Assembly (NCBI GenBank): GCA_018266575.1
Contig: JAFEAE010000017.1
Span: forward strand, 372,001 to 436,000
Source of the DNA: Bacteroidota bacterium
Lineage (GTDB): Bacteria > Bacteroidota > Bacteroidia > Chitinophagales > Chitinophagaceae
Length of the DNA: 64,000 bases
Reading direction: 5' to 3'
This document shows positions 1-10,304 of the stretch, in pieces (position 1 is the stretch's first letter; every line of letters starts with the position of its first letter). Under the pieces are notes generated by a model, which saw only the letters and a program-made list of their open reading frames with translations, was not told where the DNA came from and did no database searches. Both the position numbers and the translations under genes were made by a program.

Positions 1-1808
1 CCGCTAATCTGTTTATTCAGTACATCCTGTGGATTTTGAAAACCTAATAAATGCAGGTATGTTTCGTTGATCACATATTCCTTCGACATTTCTGCTTCTT
101 CTATATTCCGTCCTGCCAGAATTTTTATATGGTAGAGTTTCAGATAGTTGGTATCACCACCTTTTGTACGTACGTCCACCGCTATTTCTTTTTTTCCATC
201 TTTATAAGATAATGATTCGATATTCCACCGGTTGGATGATGGCGGATCAGTGGCAAGGCTTGCGGTTTGCACCCCGGGAATCGTTTTCAGATTTTTCAGC
301 AAAACTGCCCGTCTCGGATCAGGATGAAAGACATTATTGTAAGTAAACGGCACACTAAAATAAATGATCGCATCTTTTTTAAATCCCATATCCTTATTCA
401 ACATAAAACTGATCTGCTTTACAGTAATCAAAGTTGCCATAACAAAAACCTGCGCTATCAAGAACTGTGAAACTGTCAAACTCTTTCGCAGCAATGCTTT
501 TCTGGAGCCACTTGTTCCTGCATACGCCTGGTTCTTTAATACTGATGCAGGATTATATTTTGTCAAAACCAACGCAGGGTAGAAACCGGAAAGAAAACTT
601 ACCACTATTATCAGTAGTAATAAAAACAAAATGATGCCCGGCTGTTGCAGCAAACTAAAATGCAGGTCTTTCGGAATAAACCCGGTGAAAATCTTTAATA
701 ACAATGGGACAAGTACAACAGATAAAATGGTTGCAAGTACAGTAATAAAAAATGTTTCATTCAAAAACTGCATCATCAGTTGCAGTTTTGAACTTCCCAT
801 TGTTTTGCGGATACCGATTTCTTTTGCACGCTGTGTTGCCTGCGCAGTAGTGAGATTTATAAAATTGATACACCCCAACAATAATAAAAACGCAGCAACA
901 GCTAATAAGCCATACAAGGTGGGTTTGCTTGCTACATGGTCTCCGAAAGTGCCGTACGTGGTACTGAAGTGCATGTCTGATAAAGGTTGCAGATGAAACG
1001 TAAATGAAAAATTGCCATTATTGTTCTTTTGATATTTTTTTGTCAGTTGGTTTAATTTCGTGTCGATATCTTTTGCCGAAGTACCGGGAGAAAGTTTCAC
1101 AAACATCTTCGAAATATCATTACTACTCTCCCAATTATCCCAGGAATAGCTCTCTTTTAATCCACTTGATGGAATCGTTGAATGCGAAATGAACTCTTTA
1201 AATATGAAATCAGTATTTGCAGATAAATTTTTTACAACGCCGGTGACCGTAGTAATGATCGAATCATTGTACACTATTCTCTTCCCGACAATATCATTAT
1301 AATTTACTCCGGGAAAATATGTTTTCGCCCGTTCTTCAGTCAATACAACTTTATAAGGTTCATCCAATGTTTTCGGCGATCCCGAGAGCCATTCATAAGA
1401 AATAAGTTTGAAGTAAGTATCATCTGCAAAAATCACATCTGGTTGCTTTTTATATACCTGTACCTTATCATTTTCATTTTTACTTATGGAAACATTTGCA
1501 TCACCATTGAACTGGTGAAAGGCAACTGTTGCTTCCAGTCCCGTTATTTCATTTCGCGTTGCTTCAGGCAAAGGAGCAGGCACTCCGGAGAAATACATTG
1601 GTGTACCGGACATTTTCATATCAAGAACAACGCGGCATATCCTGTCACCATCTTTTTCAAATTTGTCGAAACTGAATTCATAATGCACAATCAGGTAAAT
1701 AACAATGGCTGCGCTGATGCCAATCGACAAACCGATCACATTGATCATTGAAAAAATTTTGTTTCTCCAAAAATTACGGAGTGCAACGATGAAATAGTTT
1801 TTTAGCAT
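1..1808 (-). CDS. FtsX/MacB-type ABC permease, C-terminus cut by window edge
   Basis: Begins at the ATG at 1808 (MLKNYFIVALRNF); 602 residues are visible. TM1 lies near 21-42, the first periplasmic domain runs to about 275, and the first coupling motif KEIGIRK (GIRK at 332-335) follows TM2. The reading TAQATQRAKEIGIRK, with TAQA where most paralogues have TARS, places it near 5270-7672 and 27860-30259. The segment after TM4 is KYNPASVLKNQ instead of the usual FxPxKVLKG. Most of the second periplasmic domain is visible; the second FtsX domain lies outside the window. It has an L3 leader and sits 126 bp downstream of the next permease. Confidence 0.93.
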   Translation of the reverse strand, partial: MLKNYFIVALRNFWRNKIFSMINVIGLSIGISAAIVIYLIVHYEFSFDKFEKDGDRICRVVLDMKMSGTPMYFSGVPAPLPEATRNEITGLEATVAFHQFNGDANVSISKNENDKVQVYKKQPDVIFADDTYFKLISYEWLSGSPKTLDEPYKVVLTEERAKTYFPGVNYNDIVGKRIVYNDSIITTVTGVVKNLSANTDFIFKEFISHSTIPSSGLKESYSWDNWESSNDISKMFVKLSPGTSAKDIDTKLNQLTKKYQKNNNGNFSFTFHLQPLSDMHFSTTYGTFGDHVASKPTLYGLLAVAAFLLLLGCINFINLTTAQATQRAKEIGIRKTMGSSKLQLMMQFLNETFFITVLATILSVVLVPLLLKIFTGFIPKDLHFSLLQQPGIILFLLLLIIVVSFLSGFYPALVLTKYNPASVLKNQAYAGTSGSRKALLRKSLTVSQFLIAQVFVMATLITVKQISFMLNKDMGFKKDAIIYFSVPFTYNNVFHPDPRRAVLLKNLKTIPGVQTASLATDPPSSNRWNIESLSYKDGKKEIAVDVRTKGGDTNYLKLYHIKILAGRNIEEAEMSKEYVINETYLHLLGFQNPQDVLNKQIS

Positions 1809-1814
1809 AAAGAA

Positions 1815-1932
1815 TGTTTACCCCCGCCCCCTGAAGGGGAGTCGAGTTGTGAATTAATAATTATATGCAACATCCTATTGTTTTAAATTTTAAAAACAAC
1901 TTCTAACTAAGTTCCCCTTTAGGGGACAGGGG
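1815..1932. repeat. L3 intergenic block with CCCCT/AGGGG palindromes at both ends
   Basis: The gap between two permeases is bounded on the left by CCCCCTGAAGGGGA (about 1822) and on the right by TTCCCCTTTAGGGGACAGG (about 1912-1930). Between them is an AT-rich core with the word ATATGCAACATC. Similar blocks occupy 14690-14793, 48370-48485, 56193-56318 and 58719-58833. Confidence 0.7.
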
Positions 1933-1934
1933 TA

Positions 1935-4367
1935 TCACTCACTCCTCAAACTCTTTACAGGGTTTCCAATTGCTGTTTTTATTGACTGAAAACTTACGGT
2001 GATCAACGCGATAAAAACAACCAGCGACGCTGCTCCAACAAACATCCACAGGTTAATGTTAATACGATACGGAAAATTTTGCAGCCATTTATTTGCTGCC
2101 AGGTATGTAAATGGTGTTGCCGTTATCAAAGCAAATAATACCAGCTTTATAAAATCTGTTGAAAGATGTATTACGATACTTTTTACCGATGCGCCAAGCA
2201 CTTTGCGTATGCCGATTTCTTTTGTTCTTTTTTCTGCCGATAAAACAGATAACCCAAACAAACCAATGCAGGAAATAAATATGGTTAATATGGCGCCGAA
2301 TAAAATAATCTGTTTCCATTTTTCAACTTCGGCATATTGCTTTTTATTTTCATCGTTTTTAAAAATGTATGAATAAGGATCTGCCGGATAGAACTGTTGA
2401 AATATTTTTTGTATCCATTGAAGGCTTGTTGTTTCCGAACCGGGTTTTATCCTGATATAGTAAGAGCCATACGAATTACCGGTTTTCATAGTAAGTATCT
2501 GAGGTGTTATTGTTTCCGTCAGCGATGCAAAGTGATAATCCTTCACAACACCAATCACATGGTATGTTTCAATATCTCCCCATAAAACACTGATTGTTTT
2601 GCCAACCGGGTTTTCCCAGTGTTCTGCTTTTGCGTAGCTTTCGTTTATTATAACAGATTGTGTTGAATCCGCTGCATATTCAGGGGAAAAATTTCTTCCG
2701 GCAACCAATGGTATTTTTAATAGCGGCAAATAATTCTCATCAATTGTTTCATACCTCGCATTTATACCAGAATCCAAATCACCTTTTGATCCTGCCTGCC
2801 AGATGCCACCATTTTTTGCACTAACACCAATTATGTTTGGGTTCTTCAATAATTCATTTTTGAAAGCTGCCGCATCCGTATGTTTTGTGTCGCTTGTTTG
2901 AATCACAACAAGATTATTATCATCATATCCTAAATTTGTTTTTGTAAGAAAATGGAATTGTGAATAGATAATAAACGTTGCAATAATTAAAAACGATGCG
3001 AGTGTGAATTGAAGCACTACTAATGCTTTCTGCAAATAATTTTTTCCCGCAATTTGAAAACGGCTGTATAAAGTTTTTACAGGATCGTAACCGGATAAAA
3101 CCAATGCCGTATAAAAGCCGGCAAACAACCCGGTGATGAGATATAATGCAATATAAGATGCTACCAATTTCGCATCCATCAAATAAGAAAGGGATAAAAC
3201 TTTATTGGCAAGATCACTGAATACCGGCAATACTAATTGTGCAAATACAATTGCCAATGCAAAAGCAATCGTGCATAATAAAAATGATTCGCCAAGAAAT
3301 TGGGCAATTAATTGCTTTCTGCTTCCGCCGATAACTTTGCGGATACCTATTTCCTTCGCACGTTTAACAGAACGTGCTACAGTAAGGTTCACAAAATTGA
3401 TACATGCAATCAACAGCACAAATAATGCAATGCCGGAAAGTATGTATGAATAAACAGGATTGCTTGCATTGGTTAAGCCATTATCTACATGCGCATCGGC
3501 TTTGCTTAAATGCATGAAGTTATTGTTCACCGGAAGCGCTGTACTTAGATGCATATCCAAAAAAGGCTGTAAAAAATATGTGCTCATTTTACCATCATTC
3601 TTACCACCATTTTTTTTGCTGATTGCATCATGGGCTTCCTTCGCATTAGCCACATAAAAATTTTGCATTTGTTTTTCTACGGTTTGCAAATTGGCTTTAT
3701 CATCAAGCACAACAAAAGTGTTCAAAGAAAACCCAAACCAGTTTTCATTATTTTCCAAATCTGTACCAGATACTTTTAGTGGTAACAAAACATTAAACTG
3801 TAAAGAAGAATTTTGCGGGCAACGTTTCGCAACAGCGGTTACTTGATAAGGAACAAAGCTACTGTCGTCTTTTATCAGTATAATTTTTCCAATGGCATCA
3901 ACAGTACCAAATTGTCTCTTTGCAATATCTTCATCCACAACAATAGAATGTGGTCCTGTTAAACAGGTCTTGGCATCACCGGATAATAAAGGAAATGTAA
4001 ATGCAGAAAAGAAGTTTGGATCAACATACAGCAAACCCTGCTCATGCACATAGGTTCCCGCTTTTATATCTTTTCCGGCATTCTGTACACGCACAAAAGA
4101 TTTTATGCCCGGAACATTTTGTGTAAATCGCGGCCCCTGCAAATTTCCCGTCATAACCATATTTCGTCCCTGCGGCGATTTTGATACAATCCGGTAAATG
4201 TTGTTTACATTTTTATGAAACCTGTCGAAGCTCACTTCATCTTTCACATACAACATAATGAGCATCGTGCAGGCAAGCCCAATACTCAATCCGGCAATAT
4301 TAATAACAGAATACACCTTGTGCCGTGCAAGGTTTCTGAGTGCGGCTTTGAAATAATTCTTCAACAT
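1935..4367 (-). CDS. FtsX/MacB-type ABC permease, 8-TM fused form
   Basis: Complete at 810 residues. It resembles two MacB membrane halves in one chain: TM1 20-41, periplasmic domain about 45-300, TM2 307-331, GIRK at 341-344, TM3-TM5 to about 468, second periplasmic domain to about 680, GIRK at 719-722 and tail GNPVKSLRSE. In the type VII ABC family such proteins couple a cytoplasmic ATPase to movements of the periplasmic domain; the ATPase is not here. The closest relative in the window is 56319-58718, which shares the text of the first periplasmic domain and a cysteine pair (C135 in KTCL, C183 in RCPQNSS) that could form a disulfide. 48486-50879 is a third member. It has an L1 leader with an inserted hairpin. 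Substrate unknown. Confidence 0.96.
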   Translation of the reverse strand: MLKNYFKAALRNLARHKVYSVINIAGLSIGLACTMLIMLYVKDEVSFDRFHKNVNNIYRIVSKSPQGRNMVMTGNLQGPRFTQNVPGIKSFVRVQNAGKDIKAGTYVHEQGLLYVDPNFFSAFTFPLLSGDAKTCLTGPHSIVVDEDIAKRQFGTVDAIGKIILIKDDSSFVPYQVTAVAKRCPQNSSLQFNVLLPLKVSGTDLENNENWFGFSLNTFVVLDDKANLQTVEKQMQNFYVANAKEAHDAISKKNGGKNDGKMSTYFLQPFLDMHLSTALPVNNNFMHLSKADAHVDNGLTNASNPVYSYILSGIALFVLLIACINFVNLTVARSVKRAKEIGIRKVIGGSRKQLIAQFLGESFLLCTIAFALAIVFAQLVLPVFSDLANKVLSLSYLMDAKLVASYIALYLITGLFAGFYTALVLSGYDPVKTLYSRFQIAGKNYLQKALVVLQFTLASFLIIATFIIYSQFHFLTKTNLGYDDNNLVVIQTSDTKHTDAAAFKNELLKNPNIIGVSAKNGGIWQAGSKGDLDSGINARYETIDENYLPLLKIPLVAGRNFSPEYAADSTQSVIINESYAKAEHWENPVGKTISVLWGDIETYHVIGVVKDYHFASLTETITPQILTMKTGNSYGSYYIRIKPGSETTSLQWIQKIFQQFYPADPYSYIFKNDENKKQYAEVEKWKQIILFGAILTIFISCIGLFGLSVLSAEKRTKEIGIRKVLGASVKSIVIHLSTDFIKLVLFALITATPFTYLAANKWLQNFPYRININLWMFVGAASLVVFIALITVSFQSIKTAIGNPVKSLRSE

Positions 4368-4404
4368 GATTTAATATTTACGATGTACGATCCGGGATTT
4401 ACAA

Positions 4405-4423
4405 CTTGCCTGCGACAGGCAGG
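4405..4423. repeat. short hairpin inserted in an L1 leader
   Basis: CTTGCCTGCGACAGGCAGG interrupts the L1 module just before TTTCTG. L1 copies at 22484, 27741 and 30287 run straight from GTACGA to TTTCTGAG without it. It is 38 bp upstream of the start codon at 4367, so it is probably within the 5' leader of that gene. Confidence 0.7.
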
Positions 4424-4525
4424 TTTCTGCGAAATAGCTGTTAGCCCTGAGCTTCGAACACTTTAACTTTCAATTTTCAATTCCATCATTTACCTTTTTA
4501 GTCTTTCTATTTTTAGTTTTTATTT

Positions 4526-4617
4526 TTTGTAACCAGCAACATCAATTCTCTTCACCATCGTTGCGTCGCACCTGCCTACCGCAGGCAGGATCTTGTACAG
4601 CAACAATTCTATTCAGC
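4526..4617 (+). repeat. R1 repeat copy carrying the CCTGCCT hairpin
   Basis: Runs from GTAACCAGCAACATC to CAACAATTCTATTCAGCG and overlaps the stop codon (4613-4615) of the LamG-like gene. The hairpin at 4571-4589 has 7-bp arms CCTGCCT/AGGCAGG and sits between GCGTCGCA and TCTTGTACAG, which are nearly adjacent in the hairpin-free copy at 19921. Confidence 0.75.
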
Positions 4618-5269
4618 GCTGCTGAGTAATAGCAAGGTTTGCAAAATCTCCATCTGAAGTATTGCCAACCCAAAAACCAATTTTCCCTGAAACCATATCC
4701 GACAAAGGTTTCACAACAAGCGAAGGCTTGTTGTCTTTATTTACAAATACTTCTATTTTGTTTTTACCAACCTTAATCGTTGCATGAATCCATTGATCAG
4801 GATCCGGCAGATGTTGCAAATTATTTTCATACCTGCCCGGGTAAGCTTCCCGCAAAAACGACCAGTCATATTTCGGCAACGAAACATATTGCACTGCATG
4901 TTTTCTCCGCAAGGTATCTGTCGATTGAAAATTAAACGGGCGAAAATAAATTACATCATACATTGTATCATTTGACCCGTGAAAAGCAATCCCTACAAAA
5001 CTTTGCTGCACCACATTCTTGCCTTTTATATCAAGCTCAATCGTTCCCGTTGAAAAATTCAAATTGTTGATCCATGCAACTCCGTCATTTGGCTTTCCAT
5101 TCAGATGAATAACAGTTTTTCCATTCTTTGCAGAAATCGCAATGTCCCTGTTTACTACCCTTAGATTTCTCTCAGATAAAACAGGCTTTGTTATTTGCGC
5201 ATAAGCAATCACATCACAAAAAACAAATGCCGTAATTATTATAATAATCGTATTTTTCATACTAAACAT
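4613..5269 (-). CDS. secreted LamG-like (DUF1080-type) protein
   Basis: 218 residues. The hydrophobic N-terminus ends in AYA-Q (cleavage near 24/25), so export is likely. The mature part has the pattern of concanavalin-like jelly-roll folds of the DUF1080/3-keto-disaccharide hydrolase type: GTIELDIKG near 75, VIYFRPFNF, AVQYVSLP, PDQWIHATIKV, EVFVN and GKIGFWVGNTSDGDFANLAI at the end. A role in binding or cleaving carbohydrate is known for the fold, not shown for this protein. Its ATG follows the TAA of the upstream permease directly (TAAATG at 5272-5267), which suggests translational coupling. A second in-frame Met three residues in (MKNTIII) is an alternative start. Confidence 0.85.
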   Translation of the reverse strand: MFSMKNTIIIIITAFVFCDVIAYAQITKPVLSERNLRVVNRDIAISAKNGKTVIHLNGKPNDGVAWINNLNFSTGTIELDIKGKNVVQQSFVGIAFHGSNDTMYDVIYFRPFNFQSTDTLRRKHAVQYVSLPKYDWSFLREAYPGRYENNLQHLPDPDQWIHATIKVGKNKIEVFVNKDNKPSLVVKPLSDMVSGKIGFWVGNTSDGDFANLAITQQR

Positions 5270-7672
5270 TTATTCTGACCTCAAACTTTTCACCGGGTTT
5301 GCCATTGCTGCACGCAGTGAACGATAGCCAACAGTTATCACTGCAATAACCAGCGTTATCAAAATCGCCAAAACAAAAACACCAACACCGATGTGTATGC
5401 GAAATTTAAAATCCTGCAAATATTTATTCATCAACCACCATGCAACCGGTGCGGCAATTACAAAAGCGATGAATACCAACCGGCTGAACTCTTTTCCGAA
5501 CAACCATAAAATATTTTGCACACTTGCACCAAGCACTTTGCGCACACCGATCTCCTTTGTTTTTTGTACCACCATAAACGATACCAATCCATACAGGCCC
5601 AAACACCCGATCAGGATAGCAATGCCGGCAAAAAATTCTATCAGCTTAAGCATAATATCGTCCAATGCATAATACTTCGCTATCTTCTCGTCTAAAAATT
5701 CCTGCCTGTAAACATATTGCGGATATATGGCATTCCAGGTTTTTGCAATAGCTGCCAAGGAAGATTTGATATCAGCGTTACTGATCTTAACTGCACAATG
5801 TTCCACATGGCTGTTCAGCGGGAACATTACAACAGGGTTAATATCCGAGCGAAATGATTTATCATAAAAATCTTTTACCACACCAACAATAGGCGCAGAA
5901 ATTCCATCCAGTGTAAGCTTTTTATTGATAGCTTCCTGTGGAGATGACAAGCCGAGTTTCCTGATCACCGTTTCGTTCACGATATACTGATTGATCGTAT
6001 CGGACGGATAAATATTTCTTCCCGCTACTAATTTTAAATTGAATGTGGCGAGATAATTTGCGTCAATTGTTTTTCCATTCACGCCCCACAACTCATCTTT
6101 CGCACGGTTATCATATCGTATTCCATCCATATTGCTATGATCGGCGCCAGGCGCTTCCATGCATAGTGAAACATTTTTTACAGACGGGATTTCTTTTAAG
6201 TCATTCACCAGTTCTTTCATTTTCAAATTCCCAATGCTATCATTCAGCGGAACTGTTACCATCACAATATTTTCCTTATCAAAACCAAGATCACTATGTT
6301 TTGAAAAATTCATTTGCGAAGCAATTATAATTGTACCGATGATGAGTAATTGTGAAATAGAAAACTGTGTGATCACTAATGCCCTTCGCAGAGAAAATCC
6401 GCCAGCTTTATTATCAGAAGCTTTTCCTTTCAATGCTGCAATTGGTTTGAATCCTGATAAAATCAATCCGGGATAAGAGCCCGATAAAAAAATCACAGCG
6501 ACTGTTACTGTTAAAATAAAAACCAACAAGTGCATATTTTTCAACGGATCAATGCTGAGTTGTGTTGTAAAAAGCATGTTCACAAAAGGCAATGCCATCT
6601 GCGCTAAAACAAATGCTATGATTGTTGCAAATACAGTAATGAGTGTTGTTTCCGCAATAAATTGCCAGAACAATTGATTGCGCATGCTGCCCAATACTTT
6701 TCGTATCCCGATTTCCTTGCTGCGGTTCACTGCCTGCGCAGTAGCGAGATTGATGAAATTAACAGCTGCAGTAACGATCAGCAATAAACCGATCAGTGCA
6801 GCAGACCACAAATATTTTTTATCTGCATAACCTTCATACTCGGTATTGAAATGAATATCATTTAATGGCTGAAGATGAAAAACAAAACTATTCTGGTTCG
6901 GGTTGTTTACATAATATTTCTTCATGATCTGCGGAAATGCGGATGCCACAGAAGCTGCGCTGACTCCTGGTTTCAGCAAAAGGAATGTATTGGTTTCGCT
7001 GCTGAAGCCACCCCAGCTATCATCGTTAGCCTGCCATTCGCTGAATTCTTTTAAACTTTTATCGCTTACATAAATTTCCTGCGACCGGTCTGTGTTTATC
7101 GGGATATCTTTCAACACCCCGGTGATTTTAAAATCCGTTTTATTATTGATGCGGATTGTTTTTCCCATCGGGTTTTCCTCACCAAAATATTTCTTTGCTA
7201 ATTTTTGTGTAATAATAGCAGTATTGGGTTCAGTAAGTGCAGTTTGAATATTTCCCTCAACAAGCGGAAAATTAAATATGTCAAAAAAATCTGAACTGGT
7301 CACGGCAACTCCGTTCTCCTCATTGAATTTTTTTAATCCGTTTTGGGATGATTCGATATTCACCGGCATTTTCCAGAACACGGCAACACGCACAGATTTT
7401 TCAGCAAACGAGAAATCATTGCGCATAGCTTTAGCTAATGGCGAAGGCGTTCCTCGTGAATAAAATGTATTATCAGACTTTACCTCGGTAACAATACGGT
7501 ATATCCTGTCTTTATTATGATTAAAATTTTCAAAACTCAAATGATAGGAAACAACTGTAAAAATGAGAATGCTGCAGGCAATGCCTAACGACAGCCCGAT
7601 TATATTAATGGCAGCATACGATTTGTTTCTCGTTAAATTTCTCCAACCGGTTTTGAAATAGTTCTTAAACAT
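5270..7672 (-). CDS. FtsX/MacB-type ABC permease, coupled to the LamG-like gene
   Basis: 800 residues from ATG 7672 (MFKNYFKTGWRNL). TM1 21-43, TM2 about 287-310, GIRK at 322-325, second motif KEIGVRK (709-712). The TM2 end reads AAVNFINLATAQAVNRSKE, so the cysteine of the common ACINF is missing. TAQAV and the post-TM6 text GCLGLYGLVSFMVVQKTKE pair it with 27860-30259 (SCLGLYGLISFMAVQKKKE). It is the only permease here whose stop touches the next gene start, so its product may work with the secreted LamG-like protein. L1-type leader with a hairpin at 7704-7722. Confidence 0.96.
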   Translation of the reverse strand: MFKNYFKTGWRNLTRNKSYAAINIIGLSLGIACSILIFTVVSYHLSFENFNHNKDRIYRIVTEVKSDNTFYSRGTPSPLAKAMRNDFSFAEKSVRVAVFWKMPVNIESSQNGLKKFNEENGVAVTSSDFFDIFNFPLVEGNIQTALTEPNTAIITQKLAKKYFGEENPMGKTIRINNKTDFKITGVLKDIPINTDRSQEIYVSDKSLKEFSEWQANDDSWGGFSSETNTFLLLKPGVSAASVASAFPQIMKKYYVNNPNQNSFVFHLQPLNDIHFNTEYEGYADKKYLWSAALIGLLLIVTAAVNFINLATAQAVNRSKEIGIRKVLGSMRNQLFWQFIAETTLITVFATIIAFVLAQMALPFVNMLFTTQLSIDPLKNMHLLVFILTVTVAVIFLSGSYPGLILSGFKPIAALKGKASDNKAGGFSLRRALVITQFSISQLLIIGTIIIASQMNFSKHSDLGFDKENIVMVTVPLNDSIGNLKMKELVNDLKEIPSVKNVSLCMEAPGADHSNMDGIRYDNRAKDELWGVNGKTIDANYLATFNLKLVAGRNIYPSDTINQYIVNETVIRKLGLSSPQEAINKKLTLDGISAPIVGVVKDFYDKSFRSDINPVVMFPLNSHVEHCAVKISNADIKSSLAAIAKTWNAIYPQYVYRQEFLDEKIAKYYALDDIMLKLIEFFAGIAILIGCLGLYGLVSFMVVQKTKEIGVRKVLGASVQNILWLFGKEFSRLVFIAFVIAAPVAWWLMNKYLQDFKFRIHIGVGVFVLAILITLVIAVITVGYRSLRAAMANPVKSLRSE

Positions 7673-7703
7673 GACTATAATATTTATAATGTACGATGTA
7701 CGA

Positions 7704-7722
7704 CTTGCCTGCGACAGGCAGG
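7704..7722. repeat. short hairpin inserted in an L1 leader
   Basis: CTTGCCTGCGACAGGCAGG lies between GTACGA and TTTCTGTG, the same junction as at 4405 and 10210. No T-run follows on either side, so it is not a plain intrinsic terminator. Confidence 0.7.
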
Positions 7723-7800
7723 TTTCTGTGAAATCGCTGTCAGCTTTGATCTTTGAGCTTTTTCAATTTTCAACTCTCAACATTCACAACCAGCCATTTA

Positions 7801-10170
7801 CTATTCGCTCCTCAAACTTTTCACAGGGTTGGCAATCGCTGCTTTAATTGATTGGATACAGATTGTACAAATTGCAATTATAATAATTACCGCTCCTGCC
7901 AATGCAAACATCCACCAGGCAATATCTATTTTATACGCGTAATTATTCAGCCAATTTTTCATTGCCCACCATGCAACCGGTGATGCAATTAAAATAGCAA
8001 CCGCAACAAGCTGTAAAAAATCAGCAGACATTAATTTGATGATATTACTGAAAGATGCACCCAATACTTTTCGTATGCCGATTTCTTTTGTTCGTTGTTC
8101 GGTAGTGAACATTACTAATCCGAGCAACCCCAAACAGGAAATGAAAATGGCAAGAAATGAAAATGCATCCGACAATTTACTTATCACTTGCTCATTGTTA
8201 TATAGTTTTTGATATTCTTCATCAGCAAATGAATATGTGAAAGGAAATGCAGGATTTATTTCACGACAAGCTTTTTCGAGGTCTGCAATTGCCTGTTTGG
8301 TTTTACCGGCTTCAATGCGCAATAAAATTTCTCCGTAGTTTTCCTTCCCGCTCAATTCAATAACCATCGGCTTGATAGCTTCATGAAGTGACCTGAAATG
8401 AAAATCTTTTATCACTCCGATTATTTTGCCATGATGCCCATTGACAGTTAAATCTTTTCCAATTGGGTTACTGTAGTTAATATCTTTAATTGCAGTTTCA
8501 TTCAATAAAAAACCATCTTTATCAGTAGGATATTCTTTTGAAAAATCACGCCCCGAAACCATTTGAAGATTCATTGTTTTCACAAAATCATAATTCACTG
8601 CAGGATGTTCGAAAGATATCAACGTGTTCGGCGCCCTTCCTTCCCAATCAACACCATTGGTCCATTGATCCAAAAAAGCAGGGTTGTCTGAAATATAAGT
8701 CACACTTTTAATTCCCTGTATTCGTAATGCTTCGTTTTTAAAAGCCTGATAGTTTTTCGACAGCTCACCTTCTAATGGCACACACAAAAGATTTTCTTTA
8801 TCATAACCCAGGTTTTTACTTTGAATAAAATTGATTTGTCTTGATATGACGATTGTGCCTGTAATCAAAATCATAGAAAGTACAAATTGAAAAACAACTA
8901 AACTTTTACGGAACCAAACTGCTCCGATACTAAGTTTGGTAGCCCCTTTCAATACTTTTATAGGATTAAATGATGAAAGATATAAAGCCGGGTAACTGCC
9001 TGCTATTAATCCTGTAATTGTCAATATCGCAGCTATCTCAAGCCAGAAAGAAATATTTTGAAAAGGAAGCTGTATTTGTTTTTGAGTAACCTGATCAAAT
9101 ATTGGCAGCAATAAAATAACCAGCATAAACGCAACAGCAGTTGCACACATAGTTAACAGCAACGACTCTGCAATAAATTGCCCGATCAATGATGAGCGTT
9201 CTGCACCGATTACCTTTCGCACGCCTACTTCCTTTGCACGGTTTATAGAACGCGCAGTTGCAAGGTTCATGAAGTTTATGCATGCAATAAGCAATATAAA
9301 AATTGCAATAACAGTAAAAAGAAAAACATATTCCATGCGGCCGCCAGCTATTTTGCCATTTTCAAAATGATTATGCAAATACACCTCATCATATTTTTGA
9401 AGCCCAAGCTCAACATGGTATGCCGCTGTGCTGTCATGAGAATAAAAATTTCTGAAGTTGGCAATCTTTTTATCAACCAGTGATGCATTTGCTCCGGGTT
9501 TTAATAAAACAAAAGTGAGCGGGCCGCTGTTCTGCCAGGAAGCAATCCATGGCTCATCTTGCTGCAATGCTTTCCAGCTAATCAGGTAATCAAATTTCCG
9601 GGAAGAGAGTGCTACATTTTCAAAAACAGCAGTTACGATGTAATCTTTTTTATTGTTAAAGCGAATTGTTTTTCCTATTGCTTGTTCTGCATTTCCGAAA
9701 AATTCACTTGCCAGTTTTTTCGATATGGAGACAGATGTTACGGATGATAAAGCGCCATTAGCAGTGCCCTGCAGAACAGGATAGCTGAACACGTTGAAGA
9801 AAGTTTCGCTTGCACCGGATCCTTCTGCCTTCAAAATTTTTTCGCCAGATTGTAAAGTCGTCAACTCATTTTGTTCTTCAAGCATAACCGCATCCTGCAC
9901 TTCAGGAATTTTCTTTTTCAATTCATCTGCCAACAAACCCGGCGTATCATAATTGCCATCGACGTGATCTGCATAATATTCCCGTTCATACACTTTATAT
10001 AACCTGTCGTCGTTTGTGTGAAACGCATCAATCGCAAGCTCATTCTGCACCCATAGGAATATTAATATGCTGCAAGCCAGGCCAACCGAAAGCCCGGATA
10101 TATTAATAAACGATTGCGTTTTGTTTTTAAACAGGTTTCTCCACGCGATTTTGAAATAGTTCTTAAACAT
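7801..10170 (-). CDS. FtsX/MacB-type ABC permease
   Basis: 789 residues from the ATG at 10170 (MFKNYFKIAWRNL). A start three codons upstream at 10179 would be TTG and is less likely. GVRK at 316-319 and GIRK at 698-701. The first periplasmic domain opens with DELKKKIPEVQDAV and ends in HFENGKIAGGRMEYV before TM2; both features recur only in 43335-45743 (DELKKSYPEIEHAV, YVNGKDAGGRIEYV), its clear sister 33 kb away. The lumen-facing SFDKFH region is altered to LAIDAFHTNDDRLYKV. The secreted gene 10305-10910 lies 134 bp upstream. Confidence 0.95.
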   Translation of the reverse strand: MFKNYFKIAWRNLFKNKTQSFINISGLSVGLACSILIFLWVQNELAIDAFHTNDDRLYKVYEREYYADHVDGNYDTPGLLADELKKKIPEVQDAVMLEEQNELTTLQSGEKILKAEGSGASETFFNVFSYPVLQGTANGALSSVTSVSISKKLASEFFGNAEQAIGKTIRFNNKKDYIVTAVFENVALSSRKFDYLISWKALQQDEPWIASWQNSGPLTFVLLKPGANASLVDKKIANFRNFYSHDSTAAYHVELGLQKYDEVYLHNHFENGKIAGGRMEYVFLFTVIAIFILLIACINFMNLATARSINRAKEVGVRKVIGAERSSLIGQFIAESLLLTMCATAVAFMLVILLLPIFDQVTQKQIQLPFQNISFWLEIAAILTITGLIAGSYPALYLSSFNPIKVLKGATKLSIGAVWFRKSLVVFQFVLSMILITGTIVISRQINFIQSKNLGYDKENLLCVPLEGELSKNYQAFKNEALRIQGIKSVTYISDNPAFLDQWTNGVDWEGRAPNTLISFEHPAVNYDFVKTMNLQMVSGRDFSKEYPTDKDGFLLNETAIKDINYSNPIGKDLTVNGHHGKIIGVIKDFHFRSLHEAIKPMVIELSGKENYGEILLRIEAGKTKQAIADLEKACREINPAFPFTYSFADEEYQKLYNNEQVISKLSDAFSFLAIFISCLGLLGLVMFTTEQRTKEIGIRKVLGASFSNIIKLMSADFLQLVAVAILIASPVAWWAMKNWLNNYAYKIDIAWWMFALAGAVIIIIAICTICIQSIKAAIANPVKSLRSE

Positions 10171-10209
10171 GATATTCAATATTTACAATGTCGGATATAC
10201 GATGTACGA

Positions 10210-10228
10210 CTTGCCTGCGGCAGGCAGG
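10210..10228. repeat. short hairpin inserted in an L1 leader
   Basis: CTTGCCTGCGGCAGGCAGG, again between GTACGA and TTTCTGA, in the leader of the permease starting at 10170. Confidence 0.7.
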
Positions 10229-10304
10229 TTTCTGAAAAATAGCTATCAGTTTTGAGCTTCGAGCACTTTCAATTTCCAATTCATTTTCTTTCTGATCTTT
10301 TATT